From contig CAKTBJ010000016.1 in NCBI GenBank assembly GCA_934533075.1, forward strand, positions 1-59,029: DNA of 59,029 nucleotides, written 5' to 3'. Positions 16,744-25,744 of the stretch are shown one piece after another (the stretch's first letter is position 1; each line of letters starts with the position of its first letter). Source of the DNA: an uncultured Paracoccus sp. GTDB lineage: Bacteria; Pseudomonadota; Alphaproteobacteria; Rhodobacterales; Rhodobacteraceae. A program made the position numbers and the translations under genes. The notes below the pieces were generated by a model. That model saw only the letters and a program-made list of their open reading frames with translations, had not been told where the DNA came from and did not search any database.

Positions 16744-17469
16744 ATGCATCCCCGCCTGTCCGAGCTTGCGCTGACGATCGGCTTCTTCACCCGCCTGCCG
16801 CTGGGGCGCGAGCTGTCGCCGCTGCCCTCGCTGGCCGCCTCGGTCTGGGCGCTGCCCCTTGCCGGGCTGCTGGTCGCGGTCCCCGGCGCGGCCCTGCTGG
16901 CGCTGGCGCCCGGCGCGCTGGCGGCGATTCTGGCGGTGGGGCTGGCCATCTGGCTGACCGGCGGGCTGCACGAGGACGGGCTGGCCGACCTCGCCGACGG
17001 CATGGGCGGGCGCGACCCGGCGCGGCGGCTGGAGATCATGCGCGATTCCCGCATCGGTTCCTATGGCGCGCTGGCGCTGGGGCTGGTCACGGCGCTGCGC
17101 ATCGCGGCGCTGGCGGCGCTGCCCTTCGCGGGTGCGGCCTTCCTGGCGATGGCGATGCTGTCGCGCGCTGGCATGGCCGTGGTGATGGCGATGCCGCCCG
17201 CGCGCCGCGAGGGCTTGGGCGCAGGCGCCGGCAAGCCGCCGCGCCGGGCGCTGGCGGCGGGGGCGGTGATCGCGCTGGCCTCGGCGGCCGCGCTGCTGGG
17301 TCCCGGCCGCATGGCGGTGGCGGTGGCGGCGATGGTGCTGGCGCAGGGCTTCGTCGCGCTGACCGCCGCGCGCCGCCTGGGCGGGCAGACCGGCGACGTG
17401 CTGGGCGCCGCGCAGCAGGCCGGCGAGGCGGCGGGGCTGGTGGCGCTGGCGCTGGCCTTCGCCGCCTGA
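16744..17469 (+). CDS. cobS: Adenosylcobinamide-GDP ribazoletransferase (cobalamin synthase)
   Basis: 241 aa. This integral membrane enzyme joins AdoCbi-GDP and alpha-ribazole phosphate in the last step of cobalamin assembly. The signature '[14 protein letters not shown]' (about residues 77-90), a metal-binding Asp/His/Glu cluster, is intact, followed by '[12 protein letters not shown]'. Several Ala/Leu/Val-rich transmembrane helices fill the rest. It is three bases after cobT and ends the U-T-S operon. The arrangement implies salvage or completion of cobinamide; the corrin-ring genes are not in the window. Confidence 0.94.
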   Translation: MHPRLSELALTIGFFTRLPLGRELSPLPSLAASVWALPLAGLLVAVPGAALLALAPGALAAILAVGLAIWLTGGLHEDGLADLADGMGGRDPARRLEIMRDSRIGSYGALALGLVTALRIAALAALPFAGAAFLAMAMLSRAGMAVVMAMPPARREGLGAGAGKPPRRALAAGAVIALASAAALLGPGRMAVAVAAMVLAQGFVALTAARRLGGQTGDVLGAAQQAGEAAGLVALALAFAA

Positions 17470-17590
17470 CCCTACGGAACCCGGCCCCGCGGTTGACCGA
17501 TTTTCGGCGATGCAATATCGGCTGGGGCGACACATCACCGGCCGCGCCACCCGCGCGGTCCTTCCCGCCATCCCGAAGAACGGAGGGACC

Positions 17591-18211
17591 ATGAGCGGCC
17601 TTCTTGCGCTTGCGCGCGGCATCGACCGGATCAACAGCTTCATCGGCCGCTCGGTCAGCTGGCTGATCCTGGTGGCGGTGCTGGTCAGCGCCGGCAACGC
17701 CATCATCCGCAAGGCGCTGAACACGTCCTCGAATGCCTGGCTGGAACTGCAATGGTATCTTTACGGCGCCGCCTTCCTGGGCGCCGCCGCCTGGACCCTG
17801 CTGGAAAACGAGCATATCCGCATCGACATCCTCTATACCCGCTGGAAGCGGCGCCGGCAGCTGTGGATCGACCTGATCGGCCATGTGTTCTTCCTGACCC
17901 CGTTCCTGCTGGTCTCGATCTGGTTCATGGTGCCCTGGGTGCAGGCCTCGATCCGCACCGGCGAGCGGTCGATGAACTGGGGCGGGCTGATCCTGTGGCC
18001 GGCCAAGCTGATGCTGCTGATCGGCTTTCTGCTGCTGCTGGCGCAAGCCGTGTCCGAGATCATCAAGAAGATCGCCATCCTGCGCGGGCATTGGCCCGAC
18101 AGCGGCCATAGCGACCCCGAGAAGCAGATCGAGCCGGATGCCGCGCTGCTGGCCGAGGCCGGGTTCGACGCGACCGCCAGACCCCGGCCGGACCGGGAGG
18201 CCCGCACATGA
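17591..18211 (+). CDS. TRAP transporter small permease (DctQ family)
   Basis: 206 aa. TRAP transporters import organic acids or other small solutes with a periplasmic binding protein, driven by the sodium or proton gradient. Four transmembrane helices are visible (about 18-40, 58-74, 95-118 and 137-160), with the family's 'WLELQWYLYGAAFLGAAAW' and 'EHIRIDILY' blocks. The C-terminal tail from about 170 is long, polar and cytoplasmic. Start ATG 17591 has CGGAGGG upstream. Its stop overlaps the large permease start (ATGA). No binding-protein gene is adjacent, so the substrate cannot be assigned. Confidence 0.9.
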   Translation: MSGLLALARGIDRINSFIGRSVSWLILVAVLVSAGNAIIRKALNTSSNAWLELQWYLYGAAFLGAAAWTLLENEHIRIDILYTRWKRRRQLWIDLIGHVFFLTPFLLVSIWFMVPWVQASIRTGERSMNWGGLILWPAKLMLLIGFLLLLAQAVSEIIKKIAILRGHWPDSGHSDPEKQIEPDAALLAEAGFDATARPRPDREART

Positions 18212-20352
18212 TGGCCCTGATCGCGCAGAACATGGCGCCGATCATGTTCGTCTCGCTGATCCTGTTCCTGCTTTACGGCTATCCGGTGGCCTTCGCGCTG
18301 GCCGCCAACGGGCTGCTGTTCTTTGCCGTGGGGGTCTGGCTGGCCCCGCTGTCCGAAGGGGCGATCACGCTGGACTGGAACCTGCTGCGCGCCCTGCCGG
18401 AACGGTTCTTCGGCGGCGTCATGGCCAACGAGACCCTGCTGGCCGTGCCCTTCTTCACCTTCATGGGCATCCTGCTGGAAAAGTCCGGCATGGCCGAGGA
18501 CCTGCTGGACACCATCGGCCAGTTGTTCGGCCCGGTGCGCGGCGGGCTGGCCTATGCGGTGATCATCGTCGGCGCGCTGCTGGCGGCGACGACCGGGGTG
18601 GTCGCCGCCTCGGTGATCGCGATGGGGCTGATCTCGCTGCCGATCATGCTGCGATACGGCTATGACCGGCGGCTGGCCTCGGGGGTGATCGCGGCCTCGG
18701 GCACGCTGGCGCAGATCATCCCGCCCTCGCTGGTGCTGATCGTGCTGGCCGATCAGTTGGGCAAGTCGGTGGGCGACATGTACAAGGGCGCGCTGATTCC
18801 GGGGCTGCTGCTGACCGGGTTCTACATGCTTTACGTCTTCGTCATGTCGCTGATCCGGCCCTCGGCCGTGCCCGCGCTGCCGCCCGAGGCGCGCAAGCTG
18901 GGTTCGGGCGTCCTGTCGCTGGTCGTGGTGCTGGCGGTTGGCGTGGGCATCACCCTGCTGGCGCATCGCGAGCTTTACGACCGCATGGGCAACAATGCCG
19001 ACATCCTCGGCGCCGTGGTCGGCGTGCTGGTGGTCTATTTCATCGCGCTGTTCGACAAGGAGGGCTGGCGGTTCCTGATCAAGCTGGCCGTCGGGCTGGT
19101 CGCGGCGGCTCTGGGCTGGCTGAGCTTCGAGCATGAATTGGTCGCCAACCCGCTGCGCGCCGCCATGCCCGGCATCGGCATCGGCGGCGACATCATCAAC
19201 CTGCTGGTTTCCTTCTTCGGCGCGCTGGGCGCCTGGTCGCTGGCGATGAAGGCTCTGGGCCGTGTGGTGGATTTCCGCTGGCAGGAGGGGCACGGCATCG
19301 GCCTGATGTCGCGGCTGGCGCAACAGGTGGTGATCGTGCTGATCCCGCCGCTGGCGCTGGTGTTCCTGGTGCTGGGCACGATCTTCCTCGGCATCGCCAC
19401 GCCGACCGAAGGCGGCGCGATGGGCGCCGTGGGCGCGCTGCTGCTGGCCGCGGCCAAGCGGCGCCTGAACATGGAGGTGCTGCGCGGCGCCCTGCTGGCC
19501 ACCACCCGCCTGTCGGCCTTCGTGATGTTCATCCTGATCGGGGCGCGGGTGTTCTCGCTGACCTTCTACGGCGTCAACGGCCATGCCTGGGTCGAGCATC
19601 TGCTGACCTCGCTGCCCGGCGGCGAATACGGCTTCCTGATCGCGGTCTCGGTGCTGGTGTTCCTGCTGGCCTTCTTCCTCGACTTCTTCGAGCTGGCCTT
19701 CATCATCGTGCCGCTGCTGGCGCCGGCGGCGCAGACGCTGGGCATCGACCTGATCTGGTTCGGGGTGCTGCTGGGGATCAACATGCAGACCTCGTTCATG
19801 CATCCGCCCTTCGGCTTCGCGCTGTTCTTCCTGCGGTCGGTGGCGCCGAATTCGCCCTATCTGGACCGCATCACCGGCCAGCGCATCGCGCCGGTGACGA
19901 CGGGGCAAATCTATTGGGGGGCGGTGCCCTTCCTGGTGATCCAGATCGTGATGATCGGGGTGGTGATGGCCTTCCCCGGCCTGGTGATGCATTACAAAGG
20001 CCCGCCCATCGACACCTCGCAGGTGGAGTTCCGCATCCCGTCCTCGGGCGGCGGGGCGGGGGGCTTCGGCGGGTTCGGCGGCTTCACCCCGCCGGCCGGC
20101 GGCGTCGCACCGGGCGGCTTCCAGGCCGCCCCGGCGCCGAATTTCGGCGCGCCTGCGCCTGCCGCACCGGGCGGGTTCCAGCCCGCGCCCGTGCCCGGCT
20201 TCGGCGCACCCGCGCCCGCAACTGCGCCCGGCGGGTTCCAGCCGGCGCCGGCCCCCGGCTTCGGCGCCCCCGCACCGGAGGCCGGCGCCCCGCCTGCCGG
20301 CTTCCAGCCCGCCCCGGCGCCGAATTTCGGCGCGCCGGTCCCCGCGGACTGA
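18208..20352 (+). CDS. TRAP transporter large permease (DctM family), extended form with Pro-rich C-terminal repeats
   Basis: 714 aa, against about 430 for an ordinary DctM. The first part has the DctM hallmarks ('FFTFMGILLEKSGMAEDLLD', 'ASGTLAQIIPPSLVLIVLADQ') and the last membrane part ends with 'MQTSFMHPPFGFALFFLR'. Between them about residues 230-380 hold extra hydrophobic segments, one following 'FDKEGW'. The C-terminal 90 or so residues are four to five copies of a 'GGFQPAPAPGFGAPAP'-like unit, expected to be disordered. Extended DctM forms are known in the family; the repeat tail is unusual. Translationally coupled to DctQ. Confidence 0.9.
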   Translation: MMALIAQNMAPIMFVSLILFLLYGYPVAFALAANGLLFFAVGVWLAPLSEGAITLDWNLLRALPERFFGGVMANETLLAVPFFTFMGILLEKSGMAEDLLDTIGQLFGPVRGGLAYAVIIVGALLAATTGVVAASVIAMGLISLPIMLRYGYDRRLASGVIAASGTLAQIIPPSLVLIVLADQLGKSVGDMYKGALIPGLLLTGFYMLYVFVMSLIRPSAVPALPPEARKLGSGVLSLVVVLAVGVGITLLAHRELYDRMGNNADILGAVVGVLVVYFIALFDKEGWRFLIKLAVGLVAAALGWLSFEHELVANPLRAAMPGIGIGGDIINLLVSFFGALGAWSLAMKALGRVVDFRWQEGHGIGLMSRLAQQVVIVLIPPLALVFLVLGTIFLGIATPTEGGAMGAVGALLLAAAKRRLNMEVLRGALLATTRLSAFVMFILIGARVFSLTFYGVNGHAWVEHLLTSLPGGEYGFLIAVSVLVFLLAFFLDFFELAFIIVPLLAPAAQTLGIDLIWFGVLLGINMQTSFMHPPFGFALFFLRSVAPNSPYLDRITGQRIAPVTTGQIYWGAVPFLVIQIVMIGVVMAFPGLVMHYKGPPIDTSQVEFRIPSSGGGAGGFGGFGGFTPPAGGVAPGGFQAAPAPNFGAPAPAAPGGFQPAPVPGFGAPAPATAPGGFQPAPAPGFGAPAPEAGAPPAGFQPAPAPNFGAPVPAD

Positions 20353-20425
20353 GCGTATCGGGCGGCGGGGCCTTGCGCCTCGCCGCCCGCATCGCCAGCT
20401 TGTCCCCATCACGCAGGAGGCCATC

Positions 20426-21061
20426 ATGCCCAACCCGATGCCGGCTTCGGTCCGCCTCGACATCTTCGCCGATCCGGTCTGTCCGTGGTGCCTGATCGGC
20501 AAGGCGGAACTGGACCGGGCGCTGGAGGCGCGGCCCGGCCATCCCTTCGCGATCACCTGGCACCCGTTCCGCCTCAACCCGGTCTTTCCGCAGGACGGGG
20601 TGCCGATGGACGAATACCTGCGCGTCAAGCTGGGCGAGCGGGTGGAGGAGGTGCTGGGCAGCCTCGCCCGGCGCGCCGACGCCCTGGGTATCACCCTGAA
20701 CCCGCCGCCGAGGGAGCCGAACACCACCGACGCCCATCGCCTGATGCACTGGGCCGGGATCGAGAGTGCCCAGACCCGCGTGATGTCGGGCCTGCTGGCC
20801 GCGCATTGGCGCGAGGGGCGGGACATCGGCGACCCGGAGGTTCTGGCCGGCATCGCGGAAGGGGCGGGGATGGACGGCGCGATGGTGCGCCGGCTTCTGG
20901 CCACGGATGCCGACCGCGACCGGGTGGCGCTGGCCGAGGCCTATGCGCGCGAGCGCGGCGTGACCTCGGTGCCGACCTTCATCATCGCGGACAAATATGT
21001 GGTCGCCGGTGCGCAGCCGGCGAGCCTGTGGCAGAACGTGATCGAGGAACTGGCGGGCTAG
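20426..21061 (+). CDS. DsbA-family oxidoreductase, FrnE-like
   Basis: 211 aa. A thioredoxin-fold protein with the active site CPWC (19-22) in 'DPVCPWCLIGK', followed by the helical insertion and the 'GVTSVPTFII' cis-proline block of the DsbA/FrnE group. There is no signal peptide, so it is a cytoplasmic member; FrnE proteins act as disulfide isomerases or oxidoreductases, first named from a polyketide cluster. It stands 73 bases after the TRAP permeases with AGGAGG as ribosome site. A link to TRAP transport is not implied; the substrate is unknown. Confidence 0.88.
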   Translation: MPNPMPASVRLDIFADPVCPWCLIGKAELDRALEARPGHPFAITWHPFRLNPVFPQDGVPMDEYLRVKLGERVEEVLGSLARRADALGITLNPPPREPNTTDAHRLMHWAGIESAQTRVMSGLLAAHWREGRDIGDPEVLAGIAEGAGMDGAMVRRLLATDADRDRVALAEAYARERGVTSVPTFIIADKYVVAGAQPASLWQNVIEELAG

Positions 21062-21229
21062 GGCCTGTCCGGCGCCGGTGAGGGGGCGCGTCCCGGCCGG
21101 GCACTGCGGTTTCGCTGCACGCGAAGGCAGCGCGGGCCTTTGCCTCGGGCCTGCGCCTGACAGGTGCCGGCTCTGTCCCTGTCGCCTGCCTTGCGATGAA
21201 ATCGGCCCCTGCTTCCGGCGGGGCAGGCG

Positions 21230-21973
21230 CTAGAACGCCACCCGCGTCGCCTCCAGCGCCGCGATCAGCGCCGCCGTGTCGCTGCCGAGGATGAAGGTGG
21301 TGACCCCGGCCTCGCGCCAGCGCGGGATCTCGGCGGGATCGCCGACATAGAGGCCGACCGCCAGCCCGGCCTCGCGCGACACCGCCACCACGCGGCCGAT
21401 CGCGGCCTCCAGCGCCTCCGGTCCCGGCTGGCCGGAAGCCGCCAGCGACACGCCCAGATCGCCCGGCCCGATGAAGATCAGGTCCAGCCCCGGCACCGCC
21501 ACGATGTCCTCGATATTGGCGACGGCCTCGGCGGTCTCGATCTGGATGCCCAGCGTCAGGGTCTCGTTGGCCTGGCCCAGATAGGCCATGATGTCGCGGC
21601 CATAGCGCGTTGCCCGTCCCGGCCCGGCCCCGCGATGGCCCAGCGGCGGGTAGCGCATCGCCGCCACGGCCGCCGCCGCCTGCTCCGCCGTCGAGACGCG
21701 CGGCACCAGCACCCCCGTCGCGCCGGCATCCAGCACGGTGGCGAAATGCTCGTCGGCAAGCTGGGGGATGCGCACCAGGGCGGGGGTGCCGCCACATTCG
21801 GCGGCGCGGATCAGGTTTTCATGATCGGCGCGCCCGATCAGCCCGTGCTCGGCGTCGATGCACAGGAAATCGCGGCCCGACCCGGCCGCGATCTCGACCG
21901 CGACCGGATGGGGGATGGCGCAGAACAGGCCCAGCAGCGGCCGGCCTTCGCGGATGCGCGCGCGCAGGCTCAT
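21230..21973 (-). CDS. HpcH/HpaI-family aldolase
   Basis: 247 aa. Class II pyruvate aldolases of this family split 2-keto-4-hydroxy acids such as 4-hydroxy-2-oxoheptanedioate. Motifs seen: 'FLCIDAEHG', 'RIPQ', 'GVLVPRVSTAEQA', 'QIETAEAVANIEDI' (metal-binding glutamate) and 'FIGPGDLGVSLA' (metal-binding aspartate). The start overlaps the stop of the flavin reductase gene (ATGA), so it is the last gene of a three-gene operon behind the GntR regulator. The pairing with a flavin monooxygenase suggests it cleaves a downstream product of ring or chain oxidation, by inference. Confidence 0.88.
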   Translation of the reverse strand: MSLRARIREGRPLLGLFCAIPHPVAVEIAAGSGRDFLCIDAEHGLIGRADHENLIRAAECGGTPALVRIPQLADEHFATVLDAGATGVLVPRVSTAEQAAAAVAAMRYPPLGHRGAGPGRATRYGRDIMAYLGQANETLTLGIQIETAEAVANIEDIVAVPGLDLIFIGPGDLGVSLAASGQPGPEALEAAIGRVVAVSREAGLAVGLYVGDPAEIPRWREAGVTTFILGSDTAALIAALEATRVAF

Positions 21974-22509
21974 CGCGCGACCCCCGGCGGCAGGGGCGGC
22001 GGGGAAAAGCTGGTCATCCGCCCGCTGTCGGCGATCAGGCCGGGATCGTCCACCTTGCCGGGATGCACGCGATGCACCAGGCAGATGGCGATGCGGTGGG
22101 TGTGGCGGTCGATCACCTCGTCGATGCTGCATTCGATGGCGCAGCGCGCGCCCAGCAGGATCGGCACCTCCAGCTTGCCGCGGACCCAGTTGCCGGTGGC
22201 GAAGCGGTGGGCGCCGCGCGCGCCGGTCATGCCGGCGAAGGCGCCCGCCACCTCGGCCTGGTTGCCGGCGAGGATGCTGATGCCGACCGCATGGCCCGGC
22301 ACCAGATGCGGGGCCATGCTGCCGGTGCGGTTGGCGCAGAACAGGATGGACGGCGGGTCCATGCTGAACGACGTGACCGAGGTCGCGGTCATCCCCAGCG
22401 GCATGTGGTTCTCGTCCACCGCCGTGATGATGGACACGCCGGAGGCCAGAACCTGCATCGCCTGCTTCAGATGGGCCGGATGCGCCGGCGGGCGCGGCAG
22501 GGTGGTCAT
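21970..22509 (-). CDS. Flavin reductase family protein
   Basis: 179 aa. An FMN-binding split-barrel reductase that would supply reduced flavin to the monooxygenase encoded just upstream. Family blocks: 'MQVLASGVSIITAVDE', 'GMTATSVTSFSMDPPSILFC' and 'HRFATGNWVRGKL', ending 'IAICLVHRV'. It overlaps the monooxygenase stop and the aldolase start by four bases each (ATGA), a tight transcriptional unit. RutF- or HpaC-like enzymes have this length. The product is cytoplasmic and has no fused domain. Confidence 0.9.
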   Translation of the reverse strand: MTTLPRPPAHPAHLKQAMQVLASGVSIITAVDENHMPLGMTATSVTSFSMDPPSILFCANRTGSMAPHLVPGHAVGISILAGNQAEVAGAFAGMTGARGAHRFATGNWVRGKLEVPILLGARCAIECSIDEVIDRHTHRIAICLVHRVHPGKVDDPGLIADSGRMTSFSPPPLPPGVAR

Positions 22510-23609
22510 GCGATGCGCAGCCCCGCCTGCTCCATCAGCGGCAGCACGCGGTCGCAGAAGAAGGGCAGCTCGTAGGTATAGTTCACGAAGGACAAAGCCG
22601 CGCCGGCATAGCCCTGCTCGGCGATGCGGCCCAGTTCCTCGACGATCTGCTCGGGCGTGCCGATCAGCGGATAGCTGCCCGCGCCCGCCGCGAAACGCTG
22701 GCGATAGGTGTTGAAGGCCTCGTCGTCATGCGAGTTGGCGAATTCCTTCTTCTTGGCCATATGCTCGTCCACGGCGCCGTGATCGGCCATCGTCACCGCG
22801 AAATGATCGTAATAGTCGCGGGCCTCTTTCTCGGTCTCGCGGCAGACGACATGCAGCACGGTATAGACGCCGACATTGCGCCCGTTCTTGCTGGCCCGCG
22901 CCCGCACGTCCTGAACATGGTGGGCGCCATCCTCCAGATTGGTGAAGGTCGAGAACAGATAGTCGCAATTCGCCGCCGCGAAGTTGCGGCCCGGATCGCC
23001 GAAGGCCGCGTTCATCGTCACCGGGCGCGGCATTTGCAGGCTGGCCGGGCGGCTGACCACGGATTTCAGCTGGTAATATTCGCCGTCGAAGTCGAACGGT
23101 TCGGGCGAGGCATAGGCGCGCTCGATGATGCGGACCCATTCGGCGGCCATGTCGTAGGGGCGCTCGACCTTGGTGGCGCCGAACATGGCGAATTCGGCGG
23201 GGTTCCAGCCGCAGACGATGTTCAGCCCCATGCGCCCGCCGGAAATATGGTCCACCGTCGCCAGCGCCTTGGCGGCATAAACCGGATGCACCAGCGGCAC
23301 ATGCACGGTCGAGAAGATGCCGATGCGTTCCGTCGAGGCGGCGATGCCTGCGGCCCAGGTGAAGGTCTCGAACGACCATTCGCGGGCATGGGTCTGGCCG
23401 CCGAAGCCGCACCAGCGGGCGATGGGCAGGGTGAATTCCAGCCCGGTGCGGTCGGCGATCTGGGCGGCGGTCAGCGTGTCGCTCCACCGGGCCTGCCAGC
23501 GTTCTTCCACCGTGGTCATGGCCAGCCCGCCATCGGCATTCGTGGAAAAGATGCCCAGCTTGAAGCGGTTGGGGCCTTTCAGCGGGTGCGGTTTGGTCAC
23601 GGTAGCCAT
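22506..23609 (-). CDS. LLM-class flavin-dependent monooxygenase (RutA-like)
   Basis: 367 aa. A bacterial-luciferase-like TIM barrel that uses reduced FMN and oxygen. Motifs 'WCGFGGQTHAREWSFETFTWAAGIAA' region, 'ATVDHISGGRMGLNIVCGWNPAEF' region and 'PLIGTPEQIVEELGRIAEQG' place it with the RutA/SfnG type of two-component monooxygenases. The start at 23609 has TAGGAG upstream. The reductase follows with a four-base overlap. RutA opens the uracil ring, but the rest of the rut operon is absent, so another substrate is more likely. Confidence 0.88.
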   Translation of the reverse strand: MATVTKPHPLKGPNRFKLGIFSTNADGGLAMTTVEERWQARWSDTLTAAQIADRTGLEFTLPIARWCGFGGQTHAREWSFETFTWAAGIAASTERIGIFSTVHVPLVHPVYAAKALATVDHISGGRMGLNIVCGWNPAEFAMFGATKVERPYDMAAEWVRIIERAYASPEPFDFDGEYYQLKSVVSRPASLQMPRPVTMNAAFGDPGRNFAAANCDYLFSTFTNLEDGAHHVQDVRARASKNGRNVGVYTVLHVVCRETEKEARDYYDHFAVTMADHGAVDEHMAKKKEFANSHDDEAFNTYRQRFAAGAGSYPLIGTPEQIVEELGRIAEQGYAGAALSFVNYTYELPFFCDRVLPLMEQAGLRIA

Positions 23610-23619
23610 GCGGTCGCTC

Positions 23620-24321
23620 CTATCGGGTTGCGGTATCCGGTTGCGGGGTCGAATCATCCGCCAGCCCGTCGCTATAGGCGTGCTGCGCGGCAGTCAGGAA
23701 ATCAAGCGTCGCGTCCGAGGCCGCGATGGCGTCGCGCGCCAGATAAGCGGCGTGCAGGCGCTCCAGCCCGCCCAGCACGATGCGGTGGATGCGGGCATCG
23801 TCCAGCGTGGCCAGGCGCACGAACTGGACCTGATCGGCAAAGCGGCCGATGGTCTCGGCCAGCCGCCGGTTGTCCAGCGCGGCGATCCAGATGCCGCGAA
23901 AGCTGGCATTGGCCTGCACCAGCCCCGCCACGTCGCCGGCGGCGATGGCGGTGCGGGCCTGTCCCAGCGCCACGGTCAGCGCGGCGTGGTCGGCATCGGT
24001 CAGGGCGCGGGCGGCATGGGCGGCGGCGCGCGGTTCCAGCAGGCGGCGCAACTCGAAGATGTCCAGGATGTCCTGATGCGTCAGCGGCGACAGGATGAAC
24101 CCGCGCGAGGTCGAGACGACATAACCGTCATTGGCCAGCCGCAGCAGGGCCTCGCGCACCGGCATGCGCGACACGCCCAGCTCCTGCGCGATGCCGGTAT
24201 CCACCAGCCGGTCGCCGGGACCGATCCCGCCGTTCTGGATACGGTTCAGCAACTCGTCGTGGATCTGGCTGCTGAGGCTGGGGCTGGCCAGCCGCGAATC
24301 GGGCCGGTTCGGTTGGGTCAT
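23620..24321 (-). CDS. GntR-family transcriptional regulator (FCD type)
   Basis: 233 aa. The N-terminal winged helix (about 15-80) shows 'GDRLVDTGIAQELGVSRMPVREALLRLANDGYV', typical GntR; the C-terminal FCD ligand domain (about 90-220) has 'DILDIFELRRLLEP' and conserved His/Asp-bearing helices. It heads the monooxygenase operon (10 bases from it) and faces the aminotransferase. A perfect palindrome GTATTCAGAATAC at 24340, inside a plus-strand promoter, is the probable operator. ATG 24321 is chosen over ATG 24369, which lies within the promoter. The inducer is unknown. Confidence 0.9.
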   Translation of the reverse strand: MTQPNRPDSRLASPSLSSQIHDELLNRIQNGGIGPGDRLVDTGIAQELGVSRMPVREALLRLANDGYVVSTSRGFILSPLTHQDILDIFELRRLLEPRAAAHAARALTDADHAALTVALGQARTAIAAGDVAGLVQANASFRGIWIAALDNRRLAETIGRFADQVQFVRLATLDDARIHRIVLGGLERLHAAYLARDAIAASDATLDFLTAAQHAYSDGLADDSTPQPDTATR

Positions 24322-24332
24322 GCGGGGCACCT

Positions 24333-24360
24333 TTGAATCGTATTCAGAATACAGTATATT
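24333..24360 (+). promoter_or_regulatory. Promoter with palindromic operator between the GntR and aminotransferase genes
   Basis: Plus-strand -35 TTGAAT (24333-24338), 16-base spacer, -10 TATATT (24355-24360). The spacer contains the perfect 13-base palindrome GTATTCAGAATAC (24340-24352), a likely binding site for the adjacent GntR regulator. Confidence 0.6.
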
Positions 24361-24481
24361 GTTTATCATGCAATCGGTTTTTGCGGCTTTCGGCGCAGAG
24401 TGTAGGGAATGCGGGGAATTTGCCGCTTGTCTCCGCCCGGCGAGGGGCTACATTGCGGCAGGAACCGCTGGGGGGGCGAGT

Positions 24482-25684
24482 ATGCAGGATACTGTTCGAC
24501 AGGATGATTCGGGGATTTTCCCGCCGATGGACGGCATCCGCGCGCCCATCCGCGACATGGTGGTGGACAATATCGCCGATCTGGCGCTGGCGGCGGCGAA
24601 GATTCCCGACGTGATCCCGCTGTGGTATGGCGAGGGCGATCTGGTCACCCCGTCCTTCATCCGCGAGGCCGCCGCGAAGGCGCTGCATGACGGCATGACC
24701 TTCTATGTTCCCGACATGCGCGGGTTGCCGGCGCTGACCGCCGCCCTGTCGGACTATCAGACCCGGCTGCATGGGCGGCCGATCGGGGTGCAGCGGTCCA
24801 CGGTGACGCCGGGGGGCATGCAGGCGGTGATGCTGGCGCTGCTGCTGATCGCCGAGCCGGGCGACGAGGTGATCTTCATCGAACCGCAATGGCCGAACAT
24901 CCGTGCCGCGATCCAGATGGCCGGCGCCCGGCCGGTGCCCTTCGGTCTGGACTATCGGGACGGCGAATGGCGGCTGGACCTCGACCGGCTGATGGCCGCC
25001 TGCACGCCCGCCACGCGCGCGATCTTCCTGCCCACGCCCTCGAACCCGGCCGGCTGGGTGGCCACCGGGGAGGAAACCCGCGCCCTGCTGGAATTCAGCC
25101 GCCGCACCGGCATCTGGGTCCTGTCGGACGAGGTTTATGCCCGGCTTTACTATCAGGGGCAGGTGGCGCCCTCGATGTTGCAGATCGCCGAGGACGAGGA
25201 CCGGGTGATGGCGGTCAACAGCTTTTCCAAGGCCTGGGCGATGACCGGCTGGCGCGTGGGCTGGCTGACGCATCCCGCCTCGGTCGCCGGGCGGCTGGGG
25301 GCGATGACGCAATTCCTCAACAGCGGCACGGCGGGCTTCGTGCAGGCCGGCGCGGCGGCGGCGCTGACCCAGGGCGAGGGCCTGGTGCAGGACATCCGCG
25401 CCCGCTGCCGGCGCGGCATCGACCTCGCGCACGAGATCCTGGCCCCGATGGAGCGGCTGGACTTCGGCAAGCCGCCGAAAGGGGGCATGTATGTGTTCTT
25501 CTCGCTGAAGGGCGAGGACGATTCCCGCGCCGCCTGCCGGCTGATCCTGGAAAGGTCGGGCGTCGGCCTGGCGCCGGGCTATCTGTTTGGCGAGGCCTCG
25601 CGCCGCTTCCTGCGCGTCTGCATCTGCCGCGACGCGGCGCAGCTGGAAACCGCCTTCAGCCGTATCCGCGACGCCCTGACCTGA
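24482..25684 (+). CDS. PLP-dependent class I/II aminotransferase
   Basis: 400 aa. A fold-type I aminotransferase of the aspartate family. The PLP lysine is K250 in 'NSFSKAWAMTGWRVG'; 'SNPAGWVAT', 'LSDEVYARLYY' and the C-terminal 'FLRVCICRD' arginine region are present. I chose ATG 24482, with a G-rich stretch before it; an in-frame ATG at 24368 would add 38 residues with no family match. It is divergent from the GntR/monooxygenase operon and shares the intervening operator region, so it may be co-regulated. The amino donor and acceptor cannot be predicted. Confidence 0.9.
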   Translation: MQDTVRQDDSGIFPPMDGIRAPIRDMVVDNIADLALAAAKIPDVIPLWYGEGDLVTPSFIREAAAKALHDGMTFYVPDMRGLPALTAALSDYQTRLHGRPIGVQRSTVTPGGMQAVMLALLLIAEPGDEVIFIEPQWPNIRAAIQMAGARPVPFGLDYRDGEWRLDLDRLMAACTPATRAIFLPTPSNPAGWVATGEETRALLEFSRRTGIWVLSDEVYARLYYQGQVAPSMLQIAEDEDRVMAVNSFSKAWAMTGWRVGWLTHPASVAGRLGAMTQFLNSGTAGFVQAGAAAALTQGEGLVQDIRARCRRGIDLAHEILAPMERLDFGKPPKGGMYVFFSLKGEDDSRAACRLILERSGVGLAPGYLFGEASRRFLRVCICRDAAQLETAFSRIRDALT

Positions 25685-25744
25685 GAGGGTTCCCTTGCCC
25701 GCCGGCTTCGTGGCAAGGAGGGGCGTTGCAATCCGGGGTTGAGA

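Noticed and set aside
17833..20904. Long minus-strand open frame across the TRAP permeases
   Set aside because: The product is His/Arg/Gln-rich low complexity, the mirror image of hydrophobic codons in DctQ and DctM.
22506..23609. Uracil degradation (rutA) call
   Set aside because: The Rut partners (rutB, rutC, rutD, rutE, rutG) are absent, so only a RutA-like monooxygenase is supported.
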